The translations under genes and the position numbers were made by a program. A stretch of DNA of 64,000 nucleotides from Marasmius tenuissimus (taxonomy: Eukaryota > Basidiomycota > Agaricomycetes > Agaricales > Marasmiaceae). This document shows, in pieces, positions 34,989-47,728 of the stretch; position 1 is the first letter of the stretch; every line of letters begins with the position of its first letter. The DNA lies in the NCBI GenBank assembly GCA_029532415.1, contig JAQOTA010000002.1:248001-312000 (forward strand), read 5' to 3'. The notes below the pieces were generated by a model. That model saw only the letters and a program-made list of their open reading frames with translations, had not been told where the DNA came from and did no database searches.

Positions 34989-36476
34989 TTAAATTGAAAG
35001 ATAAGAAGACTCTTCAAGCTCAACGGGACTGTCAAGCATAGCCTCGGTAATTTGTGCATGTTCCAGGCGCAAAAGAATTCTTGAGAGAAATATGGAGTTC
35101 ACAACAAAGGAAATGCTGAAACCATGGATAGAGTGAGGATTTTATGGTTGGTGTTGGCTGACGACTCACCACGCAGCGCCCAAGGTTTCCGCGGGCTGTC
35201 AGCAAGCGTTTAGTGAGCATTTATAAACGTCGATGGTAACATGTTTGCGACCTACACCCGTAACGAGGGACATAATGAAAGAAGTTAGCCTCATAACTGG
35301 TTGGACACATTAGCGTGATGTTAGTGTTTCAATCACATCTTCGAAGAATGAGATCGACTCACCAAAAAGAGCCTGCCATCAAGTTCGCGATTCAGCTGCT
35401 TTAGCGCTTCGAGGGCCATGTTTACGCACGAAAAGTAGTGTTGCCCCGAATTTTAGAAACGAGTCAATAGCCTCCGAGCTCGTTCGATAAGGGGTTTCTA
35501 GGGCGCTATACCCAGCAAGACCTATGAGAAAGAGATCAAAAGCAGCCTTTTCTTCCTTATTAGCATCCTCAGCCCATGCAACAGACTTGACCTACTAGGA
35601 TACCAAGGAGATAGGGAAGTTTTGCCGCCTGTTCTTTGAAAGCACATGCGTGAAGATCCGGGAAATACTCTGTCGTCGCTGGGTGGAATTGGGAATGAGA
35701 GACCAATAGGCGTCAAAGACACTGCTCACAGTGAAGCTCAAGCCCAACTATAACGGTAAGAGCCCCCAAAGCGACTATAAAAACCATGAACCCGAGAGAG
35801 AGAAGTTTTGTCATTCTCTTCTGCAGTCCCCACGAAGAGTAGACTCGACGATTGATGAAATCTGTTGATCGAGCCCTGTTTAACGTTTCGCTTCTGGAAT
35901 GATCATCGAACGACTCACATTGCGAGATTGCCGCCATCACCACCGATGAAATCAGGAACAGCCATATGAACCGTTTGCACCTTGTAGCTAAGGCGTTTGG
36001 GAAAAGCGCCATACCTCTCGGAATAAAACTCACTCCTTTGGAACGGTAAGTTGATCGGTCTAATCATTGATGACGCCATGTAACTTACTGGATTACCAAT
36101 ATTCTTTGGAGACGCACTCGTACCTAGATAGATAGACTCATAGTCAGCGGGATAACACAAAAAAACGTTGGGCCACTTACTGTAGGTAACGAAAAACATA
36201 ACCACTTCCGGGAGGTATCTGTTCAATGCGAATAGCAGTTTGTACCGGTTTTTTTGGTGGTCATTAGTCCAAACATTGATTACTTCGACGTCGAGGGTCA
36301 AGAGATGGTCGTATATCGCGCAAGTAGTTGCTGCCACTATAGAGAATAAATCACAGATAGGAACTCACAAATCGGGGTGATTACTGACTGATTATAAGGC
36401 GGGCCGTCTCCATCGATGCATGAGCCTGCAGGGGCAGTGTCGTTGTGTGGGCTGACAAGACTAGTGTCGTTGCCAT
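34989..36476 (-). CDS. DUF6533-like multi-pass membrane protein
   Basis: Function unknown; a basidiomycete-expanded family of integral membrane proteins. The minus-strand ATG at 36474-36476 opens a short first exon (MATTLVLSAHTTTLPLQAHA). The next exon carries the DUF6533 signature ATTCAIYDHLLTLDVEVINV followed by LLFALNRYLPEV. Further exons give hydrophobic helices (FIWLFLISSVVMAAIS; KLLSLGFMVFIVALGALTVI), preceded by RVYSSWG at the place where relatives have LRVWALYG. A late exon reads LAGYSALETPYRTSSEA, and the final one ISFVVNSIFLSRILLRLEHA, ending at TAA 34989-34991. Introns are about 45-60 bp. Exact boundaries of the middle exons are uncertain, and I cannot exclude a small lesion between 35.2 and 35.7 kb. 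The family call rests on the N-terminal motif and the arrangement of helices. Confidence 0.6.
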
Positions 36477-39400
36477 TGTCAACCACTTTCTACTAAGGAG
36501 GGGCAGAGAGGTTGTGTAGCGAGACTTGTGCTGCGGCATTTAAGTACCGTTCTGAATACCTGGTTTGGTAGGTTACAGGTAATAGATGAGCTATCTTCCT
36601 TTGAGCCACGCCCAGTTGTCGGCCTGATTGATGGCTGGAGACTTTCCATCTCTGATGTTATGATGCATTGGAATAACTCCATGAAAACTACGGGAGTATG
36701 GGGAAGGATTAAATATCAGATGGCCAAAGACAATCACGTCCGTGGTCGACACATCAACTTCCTGTCAACTACGACGGATTCGGTTGATGGTGGAGGAGGA
36801 GTGTATCATTGAAAAATCACCCCCAAAACTCCGAGTTTGTCTCTTTTGCTTCACGCTCAATCCTCCATGCCACATTAGGATGGATGTTCCATGATGATCA
36901 CAGTAATGGAATACCTAAGAATGAGTCCTCACAGGACCAGGATCATAAAGCCCTGAGCAGGCATACAAACTCGTGGTGTCAGCGATGAAAACTCGCTTCA
37001 TACCTGACGAATAGAGGCGGGGTTGAATCTAACTGCTACAGATGAGTATTGCACCCCATCCGATATAAATACCATCTGTATCTTTCACGCGCGATGAATG
37101 CGCTCATCGTCCCTTCCTCGTGGCTCTGGCTCATATGGACGGCGTATCGAACCTGGTCTAAACCAGCGACGTCTCCATGCATGTCCTTGAGGGTGAGCGA
37201 ATGTGAAATAATGAGAAATCACGAACATGATGGTAAGTTTGAGAGATGATTCGAAGGCAGTGCACACAAAGTACTGGGCGGGGGACATCATTCTGACGCG
37301 CCTCTGGCCATATCCCTCTTCCTAGCCACGATGATTATCAGTCTGGACTCGTTCTTCGGATTCTCGTTCTCCCTTGGGGTCTGCGTGTTTATGGTGATTC
37401 TATTTGTATACTTCTTTGTTTAGCACCAGTTCTAACGATTGTGCGATGGTGATTCACATCGGCTTCGGCAATTGTCGGCTCCCAATAGTTTCCAACAAGC
37501 TCTCATGGGTAGCGCTCGCCACCCGCACAGAATAGGAATAGTTGATTCTAAGTGAGTGTTCGATTGTTGTCATGATACTTACCTCCATTTCCACCTCTAT
37601 TCCCGACTCATGTCTCTCATTGATTGGCAGAAGATCTAAACATCACGTCGCGTATACCACTGTACTACTACTGAGTAAAACGGCAAAATGTGACGCTTTC
37701 CTGGTGAGCTTAACGGGCGTAATTTTCCTCAAAGTGCATGATATGTGCACGATCTACAAGAAACCTATTGATTGTATTCGTTTCGTAGCGCTTACAAATA
37801 TTGGCAGAACTGCATTTATTCGCTATGTGTCGGGTTTCGCGAGTGTTAAGGAGCATCACGACGAGGAATGATGAAGAAACGAACCGGTGAGACGGAAAGT
37901 TTAACGACTCACCACCGGATTCGCAATACCGCTCCACATTCCTGTTCTCTGTACAGATGGGAGACAACGCGGACTATCGGTTGAACCTTGGAACGCCGTA
38001 GTCTAACTATTCCATTTCCCGTGCATACAAATGTCTTCTCAGACCATCTGAGTAGCACGCCACTGTGATGAGCACTGGCCTGAGAACAAGTGTGCTTTGA
38101 TACAAACGGGTGGCTGGGAGACAATCCCACCTCGAGACGCATACGGGATCATGAGAATAGTCAAGGCGCCTAGTGTTCCCGATTTCTGGCGATGGAGTCC
38201 AGGCAAGGTTGCGGATTGGGACTTCCCTCAGAAGTCGGACTCGGATGGACGTCAAATTTATAGGGCTGGTGGTGTACGGGCGGAGGTACACCTCGATCAT
38301 CTGGGGTCGATGATACATTAGCAAACCTATGCTGGTAACCCTGAGAAGGGCGAGAGACCCAGAGAGGTGGGCTGTCGGCCGTGTTGAGGTCTTCATCCTT
38401 TCTCCTATTACTAGTCACATCGGGCAGAAGAACTGAGCAAACGACAGGATATTCGCCGTTGAGATCACCTCTGCGGGGACATCTGTCCTCTGAATGTCGG
38501 TGCTTTGACAATGTTCTGCTGAATACTGAGTTAGTCCTAATGATAACAGGCGCCACCTTTATATACGGGGGGTAGTCATGACTTTTGCTCGGCAAATTGA
38601 TGACATTTTCTTCATCTTCATCTCTATGCTACTTACTGCTCTGGCACTATGTTTGTGTGGTACGGAATCTGGGGGGCTGCCCAAAAGCAAGAAGAGGTCT
38701 CGGGAAGTAACTGTCATCTTCAAAAGCACATCATGGCTGGAGTGTTCTGTTCTGATACTCCTGTTGCACTCAGCGACTTGGGTAGAATCCGGGTGAATAC
38801 ATGTTTTTGGTGGTTTTAACCGAACTGTTGCTTGACGACGCTAATGATGCGCGGAACATTCCTTGGACCATACTATTAGCACTATTTCCTCAGGTGCTCG
38901 GAGGTGTCTTTCGCTCTACTTGGAATCAAGCTCACTGATTCTCCAGAATTCCATTCCATTCGTCATTCGGGTTGGACTGGGACTTACGCTTGAGGAAGAA
39001 ACCTTATGCCTTGTGTCCACCATCCACAATTTACCTCCGGTTGACTCTATGTCCCGCGGCGATCACCGGTAATGGATCTTTTTGACCACCTTTTCACTTT
39101 TGCGAGAGGCCCACGCTCGTAGCCGGTGTTTGATGCCACATGGAGAATGGAGCCACCATTAGATATATATAAAAGTAATCGCCGCCAAGTTACAGGCTTG
39201 CTAGTAGGCGATCGTGGCGACGCTGGCGACGGAAGTCAGCCGGAATAGGGCGCTTTCCTGATCAGGGTGCCAAAAATAGTTCACCGTCTTGTCCCCGTCA
39301 GAACGATCGCGAGACCATGGTGGAGAATCACGGGCCCTGTTTCTCTCCATGATCCATATGTCGGCGCTTTAGCCTCGTCTCATGAGATATTAGTATCGAA

Positions 39401-41042
39401 CAGGAATACAACAATACATCACACGTAAGCGTGTACGGCGGCCAGTCACTTCTTGGACTGGCCCCAAAGAGAGCACGGGAGTAATTTGGGAGCTCACCGC
39501 TCATACCAGGATATCCATGAACTATTCTGGATACCTATCATACCCGGCAAAAATTGGGCGCCGGAACCGCATTCTCAGACGAACATCAGGAAAATGCCTT
39601 TCTTGCCGCTAGTCAACCAGCCAGGGTGAAAAACCCATTACTTGGCCTAGCGGTGCTGCTGAGTGACACTAAACAGCAGATATAAAGCTAAAATATACCT
39701 TGAGAGCTATCAGAAACACGACGTAGACGCTAAGGGACCGAAGGACAGTTCACGTTGGGTGCCAAAATAACAGCCTGTGGATAGATCGATATAGTAGCCT
39801 GTCGTTAGCTTGTACAGCCTGAAGTACTGGCTGAAACCAGCCGCGACCAGCAAGTTTGCATCTTACTGATGCCCTTCAAGTTGTGTGACTATCACCATTA
39901 TTGTTGGGCGTGACATCCTCTTCGGGGATTAAGTTCCCGGTTCGGGCTACTCAGGGACTGGAACAAGAATGGGGAGGTCCCATCTCTAATTGTAATAATC
40001 GATCGTCGATGTTGAACCAAAACTCAAGGAAGATCGAAGATGGATAAGTATCTTGCAGAAGAACAAACCCAGCACCCGCGTTCTAACCCAAATGGGACAA
40101 GGTGACCGCTCAATTTGGTGTAGAAAGAAAGAAATCAATGTTGATTCGGGTTGGATACGACGGAGCCTTATGTTCGATGGAATGAGATTAGCCTGATGTT
40201 TCCCTGAGCTGCGTTGCGCAGTGCAGAATTGTTTCAACGTGTCATTGGTGTATTACTGTCTTGTGAGCAAATGTCTAATAATACCACGAATCAACGTGCA
40301 ACAATCCCCAAAAGACTTTCGCACTCAAAGTTCAAACTCTGAACACGACGTCACGCAATGCAACACTCGGCCTACATCCGTGAGTAATGACCCCAATTCG
40401 TGGGTTCATTCTGAGCACCACACCACCTTCATTGCAAAAATAAGCTTGGAGCATGCCCGTAGCACCTCCTCACAAACCTTGTTCGAGAGTGATGATCGTG
40501 ATACCAGATACTGAGGAGCTTCATACCCACCTTGTGATACCGTGTTTCGCTAATGGAAGTTAATTATGGAAGGGGTAGAGAACATTCATTCAATGCTTCA
40601 GCCTCGGGGATGTGACAAGTCCCGTCAGTCCCTCCGAAATGAGACCGAGGAAAGAGTACACGATGAGTGCGTAAGAAGCCCTATAGCTACAATAAAGGAC
40701 CTAGAGCTCGACGGACTTTTCAACGAAGATAATAAGTGCTGAAATCTCACCTTCCCGAGAGCTCCAGTTAACGCCCATTTAATCGATCACAGCACTGCGC
40801 CGTGATTAAAATGGGTTCCATGCCTCTATTGCCACACAGGACATCCATGATCATCTTCCCCGTAGCGCTCAGATCACATTCTCAGCCTCCCGTCGTCGTA
40901 GGGTCTATCTATGGATCCTCCATATGAGTCACCAGACTATATGTTTGTGGCCATTTTAACTCCATTCTCGTTATTTAGTCAAGCACAAGGTTGAACCTCT
41001 TCATCGTCATTGCCCGCAATTAACCACTCGAAAGTCTTCGAG
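36477..41042. other. Long gene-poor stretch
   Basis: Frames of 60-140 codons occur on both strands (for example minus 38170-38595, plus 37542-37871), but none has a domain or consistent exon chain. Hydrophobic pieces near 37085-37430 and 38578-38690 could be worn remains of membrane-protein genes. No repeat of the window's families was found here. The last few hundred bases would contain the promoter of the MFS gene. Confidence 0.45.
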
Positions 41043-43306
41043 ATGGCTTCTTCCTCTCCTTCGCTCCCACCCACAATCAAGGCTACGCCTTCTCCGGGCC
41101 CACAGCAGTCCCTGACAAACAAAAAAGGGATCCGTTTCAAGCTGATTTTATGCACACTATTTGTATCTTTATTCCTCGCGGCTATGGACCTCACGGCCCT
41201 TGGCGCCGCGCTCCCAGCAATACTCGAGGATATCCATGGCTCGAAATTCCTCTGGGTTACTGCAGCGTATTCTCTGGCCTCGACAGCCTTCCTTCCGATG
41301 AGTGGGGGTGTTGCACAGGTAGGTCACTTCGCTTGAATGGTCTTCAATGTTATGAATTCGACCCTGATTTGATCGTAGATTTTTGGTCGACAGCCGGCGA
41401 TGTTATTTGCTCTTGGACTTTTCGCACTGGGTAGCGCCTTGTGTGGATCAGCTCGGAGCATGACGTGGCTCATCGGTGGACGTAGTAAGACTTTTTAGAT
41501 CTGCTCATTGATGTTGAGGCTAAAGGTGGCTCCCGACAGCTGTACAGGGCCTCGGAGGAGGAGCTATCCAGTCCCTCACCTCCATAATTATTTCAGATCT
41601 CGTATCCTTACGAGAGCGAGGAGCTTACAATGCAATCGTTGGATTGTGAGTTGTCCGTTATTGGCTTTTCGGCATCTAGTTCTTACGGAGATGATTTAGA
41701 GCTTGGGCGTTTGCATCTGCTAGCGGACCACTTGTTGGAGGCGCCCTCGCTGCCCAAGGGAAATGGAGGTGGTTATTTTGTGAAAACATCTCGATTTCCT
41801 CGATAGATACTTGGAGTTAATGAGCGTGGTGTAGATCTCAACCTTCCTATATGCGGTGTGGCAGTCCTCGCGGTGATTTTCATTCTTCGTCTACCAGTAC
41901 CTCAAGGTACACTCCGCTCGAAGTTGAAGAGGATGGACTGGATGTGAGCAACCACATATTTGGTGTATCGGTGTCATTTGACGTGCCCGTATCCAGAGGA
42001 AACCTCTTGATTATCACAAGCGCTACTGTCTTTATTATCGGACTCTCCTGGGGCGGAGCAACGTACCCTTGGTCTTCAGCACACGTAGTAGCCACCCTTG
42101 TGGTCGGATTTGTTGGCTTCATCGTGTTTCTTGTTTATGAGGCCAAGTGGGCAGCGAACCCGATCGTAGGTTGCCTCTTTCCTAGCAAGTGTGTCAACTA
42201 TGACCGTTGGTCCATTAGGTTCCTATCTCGATACTCTCGAATCGGTCGAGCGTCAGCGGGTACGTCAACATCATTTTCGAAGTATGGCCACTTTCACTAA
42301 GTCGTGCAACTTAAAGCTATATCCAGAACTTCATTGCTTTCTTTGTGTTGATCTCTAGAATCTGTGAGTGCGCCACACGTGTCGTAAGGTCCCTACTCTG
42401 ATGATCAATCTCTTTGTTTAGTTTTCATGTCTGTCTTCTGGCAGGCGTGCAAGGACGCATCCCCGATAAAGTTTGGAGTTGTGGATGTAGGACCAGCGGC
42501 CTCGATTGGCATCTCCGTTCTCGCCTTCGGAGTGAGCGTAGCGATAAGCAAAAGGTACAGGCCACAGTTGTGGGCCGCATGGGTCTTGGTCGTTCTCGGC
42601 TTTGGATTGATGATACGGTACACCCCACAATCGAGTTATGCATATGTCATTGGAATATCAGTCATCCCCTTCATTGGTTTGGGTGCCATAGCTTGTAAGT
42701 AGTCGAGGGCCGCTACTTCCGTTGCTGATTCACCTCGCAGCGGTTGCATACTTTCCGGTTCTCGCGCCTCTCCACGTGACGCAGAATGCCTATGCACTCG
42801 CGTTCTTTGCGTTCGGACGTACCTTCGCGGGGGTATGTATTCGTCAGTTTTCCGTGGTATAAATATCTACTTACCGAATTCCTTAGGTCTGGGGTATCTC
42901 TATCAGCAACACTATCTTCCAGAATGAGCTCCATAACCGGCTTCGACCCCAGTTTATTGAGATGCTCGGGGGGAGACCTGACGACTTCAACGTTGATCAA
43001 CTGTACGGAGTGCTCCCTCGAATCCGATTCCTTCCCGATCCGCCGAAAGCAGAGGTTCAGCAAGCGTTCTCAGACAGCATCAGTACAATTTGGATGGTGA
43101 TGACTGGACTTGCTGGTTTGGGTCTGCTTGCATCACTCTTGATGAAGGACATCCCCTTACAGAATGTGATGGATACCAAGTGGACGGATAAGAATGTCAC
43201 CAGTGCCAGGGAGGGGACAGAGAATCATAGTCAATCGGGAGCGTCCTCCACCGATGTGAAGGATGAGGCCAAGCCGACGGAAGGGCAGGTGCTGAAAGAG
43301 GTTTGA
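41043..43306 (+). CDS. MFS transporter, DHA2-like drug/toxin exporter
   Basis: Plasma-membrane proton-coupled exporter of the major facilitator superfamily. Eleven exons keep one frame and give 576 residues: introns are 41319-41378, 41485-41539, 41646-41699, 41780-41834, 41944-41996, 42166-42218, 42282-42326, 42364-42421, 42695-42740 and 42833-42886. The first ATG in frame is at 41043. The first helix carries LFLAAMDLTALGAALPAI, the family's motif D1-like stretch. Motif A follows as IFGRQPAMLFALGLFALGS, then the loop AVQGLGGGAIQSLTSIIISD and motif C-like WAFASASGPLVGGALA. Typical fungal DHA2 features include FFMSVFWQACKDASPIKFGV in the second half and VWGISISNTIFQNEL near the end. The C-terminal tail is hydrophilic. 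No P450, PKS or NRPS gene adjoins it, so a substrate cannot be inferred. No lesion was found. Confidence 0.9.
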
Positions 43307-43970
43307 ATAAAATTGCGTTGTCTATCTATATCTTCTATGTTTGGTATTTCTTGTCGAACGATACCTCAAGGTTCCGGCAATTTTGCCAACTTGACGTATT
43401 CACTATGTATTTCAGTGACTGTCGACTTATGATGATATATCCGGCTTCTTCATCCATTGCATTCCTATCGTTAAAGTCTCAAGGATGCCGAAATCTCTGC
43501 TCGAGACAAACACTTCTTATAATCTTGAATGAATCTTGTTCCATACTCAGAAATGATGCTGAGGAGAATTGTACCAACATCAGACATTGCAGAAGGATAG
43601 AAATCGAGGCAAAACAATGACCACACGGTGCCTTTCTGTTCTGACGATGGGGAAAACTGAGGAGATTGAGGTGTATAACAATAGGGACGCACCAATAGCC
43701 CGTTGATACACAGGAGCCAGCAAATGAGAATATTCAGCCATGGGAAAAATCTGGGCCCAAAGAAGGTGGCCAAAGGTTGACTGTTATTCTAGGTATCACT
43801 GGCTTAACTCAACGTGTTTGGTTCCTACTGATTTGATATAAACACAGTTGAAGCTCTTGCCCATGAAACTCTACCTGAAGAAGTAATGTAAGTTCAACAA
43901 ACTAACTCACATCTAGACACTTCCCCGATCTCATCCCCTATATAACTCATAGTGCATGTTGGAACCAATA
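43307..43970. other. No supported gene
   Basis: Contains the 3' flank of the MFS gene; no further coding signal. Confidence 0.45.
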
Positions 43971-44333
43971 CTGACCTATTTCATTCAATTCGTATGGGTT
44001 TTGGGTGTGACAAGAATATTTGCCGGGGTCAATTTGTATGGCAGCCCAGTGACTGGTGACGGAAACCAAAGTTCGTATGAAACTTTCAGGCCATCAGCCA
44101 CTGGGGAAGAATAAGCGGGGAGAATGGTGGTTGCTCAGGCTGTAGCCAGTAGGACTCAGTGGATAATGTCTCATTTGGGCCAAAAAATGCTGGACAGAGC
44201 ACCTTCTCACCTTTTTTGGGCCTACTGGGAATTTGTCACATACCGGGGCAATTTGTATTGTGAGCATATGAATTTTTTTCGTATGCCGAGGGGCTTGTGA
44301 CGTGTGATATACGAACTGAATGAAATAGGTCAG
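43971..44333. mobile_element. MITE family T1, copy E (complete)
   Basis: 363 bp, flanked by TA at 43969-43970 and 44334-44335. Both ends read CTGACCTATTTCATTCA inward, with one mismatch over about 24 bp. The interior follows the family plan (GTATGGGTTTTGGGTGTGAC at the left; CGTGACGTGTGATATACGAA type sequence at the right). Confidence 0.9.
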
Positions 44334-44430
44334 TACAGTCACCGCCAGAACACTCGCAGACCCACCCCACCCATGCACTTTCTTCCAGCTACTCTCGACT
44401 CGCCCAATCCCAGATATCTCAAAATCATAG

Positions 44431-44604
44431 ATGTCCGTTAGACCCGATTACACTTTTTCCTTCCATCTCGATGTCCTGCAAGACAAGAACAAGGCCATCC
44501 AAAATTACGACAGAAGCACCGAGCCAGTGATTGTGTATACGGATGGCTTCAGCCATGGCGGAAAGGAGGGAACAGCAGTCGTCATCATTGAGCGAGAGAT
44601 ATGA
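44431..44604 (+). pseudogene. RNase H-like fragment, probably of a LINE retrotransposon
   Basis: A 57-codon ATG-initiated frame contains VIVYTDGFSHGGKEGTAVVI. This matches the first strand and first catalytic Asp (YTDG) of the RNase H domain found at the C-terminus of fungal Tad1-type LINE proteins. The frame stops soon after and the rest of the domain is absent. A host RNase H is possible but less likely, given the lack of flanking exons. Confidence 0.5.
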
Positions 44605-45329
44605 GTGTTAAAGTTGGTCAAAAGAAGTATCCTGCCTCCGCACCATACCTTAGTGAGAGGGTTCGGATCTTGAATTGCTCTTGCCCGGGGTATCTGCCTG
44701 GGACAACTCATCCTGGGAGAGCAGCCAGCTCCGAGCACAAGTGGTTCACCAAGAGGACCCTCAAAGGAATCTGTGCTCACCCTCCGAAAATATCACGCGT
44801 GACCTGACTCACGTCTCACCGGCAATCCCGGCATACGTCCAGTTCCCCTCTCAACTCGATTTTTGTGTTTAAGTAGCCCAGTAGTACCAGAATAAAGAAA
44901 CCTACATGCTTGCTAGATCTTACATCTCCATGCCCCGTATGTTACGGCTTGACCACACCTCACAAGTAATACTAGTCAGGTACCCCGGCCCGAGAGCTTC
45001 GCGTGTCGCCTTACGCGCCTACCACGTTGCATGACGCATTGATCCGCCCCGCCTTTCCCCGCATCTACGCAGATCTATGGCAACAGGGAGTGAACAGCTC
45101 CAGGAAGCGCGCAGGAAGCAGCCATATATAGGAATTTAAGCTCCATATGGTAGAAACAACCTCTGACACCCTTCTTGGGCGTCTTCACCAGCAAAACTAT
45201 GGGGATCCGATCAGAGTCTGACGGTGATGACCTGGAAACAACAGTATGGTAGCCATAGATCAGTCGCTGTGCATACTTGCTCAATCTAATAGTAGACAAT
45301 CAGCCAATGAAAATCTACCGTCAGTATGA
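44605..45329. other. No supported gene
   Basis: Short conflicting frames only. Confidence 0.45.
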
Positions 45330-45560
45330 ACCACCGTGGTCAGCGCATGGTCAGGTCAAGGCAAAATGGTAAAGTCTGAATAGAAAATGATCAGCCGCTG
45401 GCCAGAATTCGTCAGGTTGAACGCACCTTGTCAGTTGATGACCAAAGAGTGGTCAAATCCCGTCAGAATGTAGAGGTTCAATCAGGCAAAGGCAAAATGG
45501 CCTTGTTGTGTCTGACGTGCACCAGGAGCTCTCAGGCTGACAACAGTATGATCCATGAGT
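45330..45560. repeat. Cluster of GGTCAG/CTGACC-type motifs
   Basis: GGTCAG, GTCAGG, GATCAGC, TGACCA and close variants recur every 12-20 bp in both orientations. The pattern matches the clusters at 1921-2060, 47080-47170 and 47830-47980. Confidence 0.5.
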
Positions 45561-46284
45561 GGTCAGTAAGAGCCGGGATGGGATAAGGGTATTGCAGTAT
45601 GATTAGATGAAGTTAGACTGTCCAAGACGTGATTAAGCTATGAGAGAGTGATATCCGCCTGAAATATGCAACTGGGCAATGGTGTAATGCACGTATCCTC
45701 TAGTTTTCACGTCGAATTTCTTGTTATCACATGGCTGGTAATCAGTGTTGGAAATACTCAAGGATGTCGATGTCGTGTTGTTGTCGTGTTGTTGTCGGTG
45801 GTCCCAGCGCTTGTGCGAAATTCGGTAGCGTCAGTGGGCTTGTTCACGAGGCAACCGATACGTAACCAATACTGTCCTGTTCTTGCTCTTAACCACCACC
45901 ATCGTTTCACCACATCCCGACCAAAATCACAATATGGATAATGTATGGATACAACTCACTGGATAGCAATGGGTTACAAGTCAGTCGATGATTCAAAATG
46001 GGAATGGGAAGCGAGGCGGAACCCAGGTGCGTGCTTGAGTCGGCTAGTTTATTTGGACAATTTTAACAGTCTGATCGATGACTTTCAGCTAGCACTTGGT
46101 TTTGAGTGGAACTTGAAGGCTCAGAAGCTCGACGTTCATTGCTACCGAACTCAGAAAAGACTCACCGCGCAGCGGCGCGGTAGTAGGTACCCTGAGTTCA
46201 ACCCACAATGGACCCATCTCCCTGAGCTCTGGTGTCAGACTCCAGTTCTGACACGAAGCTGGCCTTGAACGACAATGACAGTGA
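45561..46284. other. Unassigned, with a 107-codon ORF
   Basis: A plus-strand ATG frame at 45945-46268 encodes a W-rich sequence without recognisable family (for example DSKWEWEARRNPG). It lies just upstream of promoter-like module B. I do not call it a gene. Confidence 0.3.
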
Positions 46285-46460
46285 CGTATGCATTGTCACT
46301 GGCGCCATTTGACTGCGACACTTACTGCTTCCACAAGCCCGCACGGACCAACTCCCGAGCTATATAAACCTGTCACCATCCAATTTTTGCCCATTCTTCC
46401 TTTCCCCCCTCCCACCATCATCTTTCCACCATCCCTCTCCTAACTCCGCCATACATCTAC
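46285..46460 (+). promoter_or_regulatory. Promoter-like module, copy B
   Basis: CAGTGACGTATGCATTGTCAC inverted repeat, then CACGGACCAACTCCC and CTATATAAACC, then a pyrimidine-rich tract, in the same order as module A at 150-370. Confidence 0.35.
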
Positions 46461-47254
46461 CTCGCAACCTCGTGATGGGCCATTGGTGGGAGAGTTCCTC
46501 TACTGTAATCCACCTCACAAGGCTAACTTTTCAAGCTAAACCCTAGCTCGTTTGTGATATCAGAGGATGTTTTTGAGTACACTGTCCCCAATCGGCAACC
46601 TCAATTAGGTCCTAGAAAAGGTATGCTCAGTTACTATCATAATTATATGCATGGCAGCTAACTATATGCACCATTCTATCCTACGGGTTAGCCCAATGCG
46701 ATGTTGAAGGCTCGAGAAGACTATCACTTTTATGACTCTGTTTGGCGGCGATATGACCTCAGCCGCTTCTCCGCGGCGTTCACACAACCGGAATTTCAAA
46801 GGTAAATTGATTTTGCTCACTCTTACATCGAATCATTTTACTTGTGCTCAACTCTTGTGGGCTACCGGCAGGTTCTTTCGAACCGGGGCGTGAAAGATTG
46901 TTTCAGTAAGTAGTGGTCAACCCCGAAGTACTGAGTAGGCATAGCCCCGTAGTATATCTCTTGCTATATTCGCAATCATAACTCCGATTCATGTTCTTGT
47001 TTGTACATATGAGGTTGCCTGAATGTTTTTGCAAATGTGGAAGTGTGGATTGAGGTGAACGGATCACGTCGGTCCGATAGAGTCTGGTCAGCTCAGATAG
47101 CCTGATGGTGTCTGACCAACCAGGACAGTCTGACAGTGTCTGACCAGCTAAATCAGTCTGGCAACGTCTGTTCACTGGTATATTGAGCCAGCATAGTTAA
47201 ATGCACAGTGAGATGAAACTAAAACCTCACATATTGACTATAAGAGAATTCTTG
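46461..47254. other. Unassigned; contains a third GGTCAG-type cluster
   Basis: No gene was seen. At 47080-47170 the motifs GTCTGGTCAG, GTCTGACCA and CAGTCTG recur closely. Confidence 0.45.
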
Positions 47255-47705
47255 TGTTCTTGTAGATGCTTGCTAGAGGTGATAATCGAGTAGATTGTCC
47301 TAAAGCTTTGAGACGCAAAGTCTCCAGCTTTTATACAAGAGTCCTTGTCTATCTACAAGTCATAGAACATAGGTAAGTGAGAATATAGCATATGGTACAT
47401 ATTGCATATCAGTAAGCATAAGTGCTCGAAGAGCAGAGTGAGTAAGTATGCATAGTCATACTAGCTTTCTATCTAAGTAATCTAGAGAGAAAGCTCAGTC
47501 AGCTTTGAACACTATTGGGTGCAAAGCTGAACCTTGTTATAAACCATAGAGATAAGGTGTGAGTACTGACGAACTACAGAGTCCATCTGAGTAAGTACAG
47601 GATCTCTCATACGAGTGCAAGTGTCATAGTGAAAGAGTCTTTAAATAATAGACGTGTAAACAACACGTCAATAAAGTGTATCACATGGTAACCACATGTT
47701 CAACA
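47255..47705 (-). mobile_element. LTR remnant with adjacent polypurine tract
   Basis: Read on the minus strand the LTR starts TGTTGAACATG (at 47705) and ends CTACAAGAACA (at 47255), giving TGTT/AACA ends over 451 bp. Immediately upstream in that orientation lies AGAGGGGGGAAATC (complement of about 47716-47728), a typical polypurine tract. This is therefore the 3' LTR of a minus-strand element whose body is missing. No internal coding domain was found to the right. Confidence 0.6.
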
Positions 47706-47715
47706 TGGTAGTCAG

Positions 47716-47728
47716 ATTTCCCCCCTCT
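47716..47728 (-). other. Polypurine tract of the LTR remnant
   Basis: The plus-strand GATTTCCCCCCTCT is the complement of a purine-only tract next to an LTR start, the usual plus-strand priming site of LTR retrotransposons. Confidence 0.55.

Noticed and set aside
41010..41042. Upstream start of the MFS gene at 41010
   Set aside because: That codon is TTG, not ATG; the first in-frame ATG is 41043.
29297..43306. A secondary-metabolite cluster made of the P450 and MFS genes
   Set aside because: The two genes are 9 kb apart with no backbone synthase, transferase or regulator between them, so the link is only that both families occur in such clusters.
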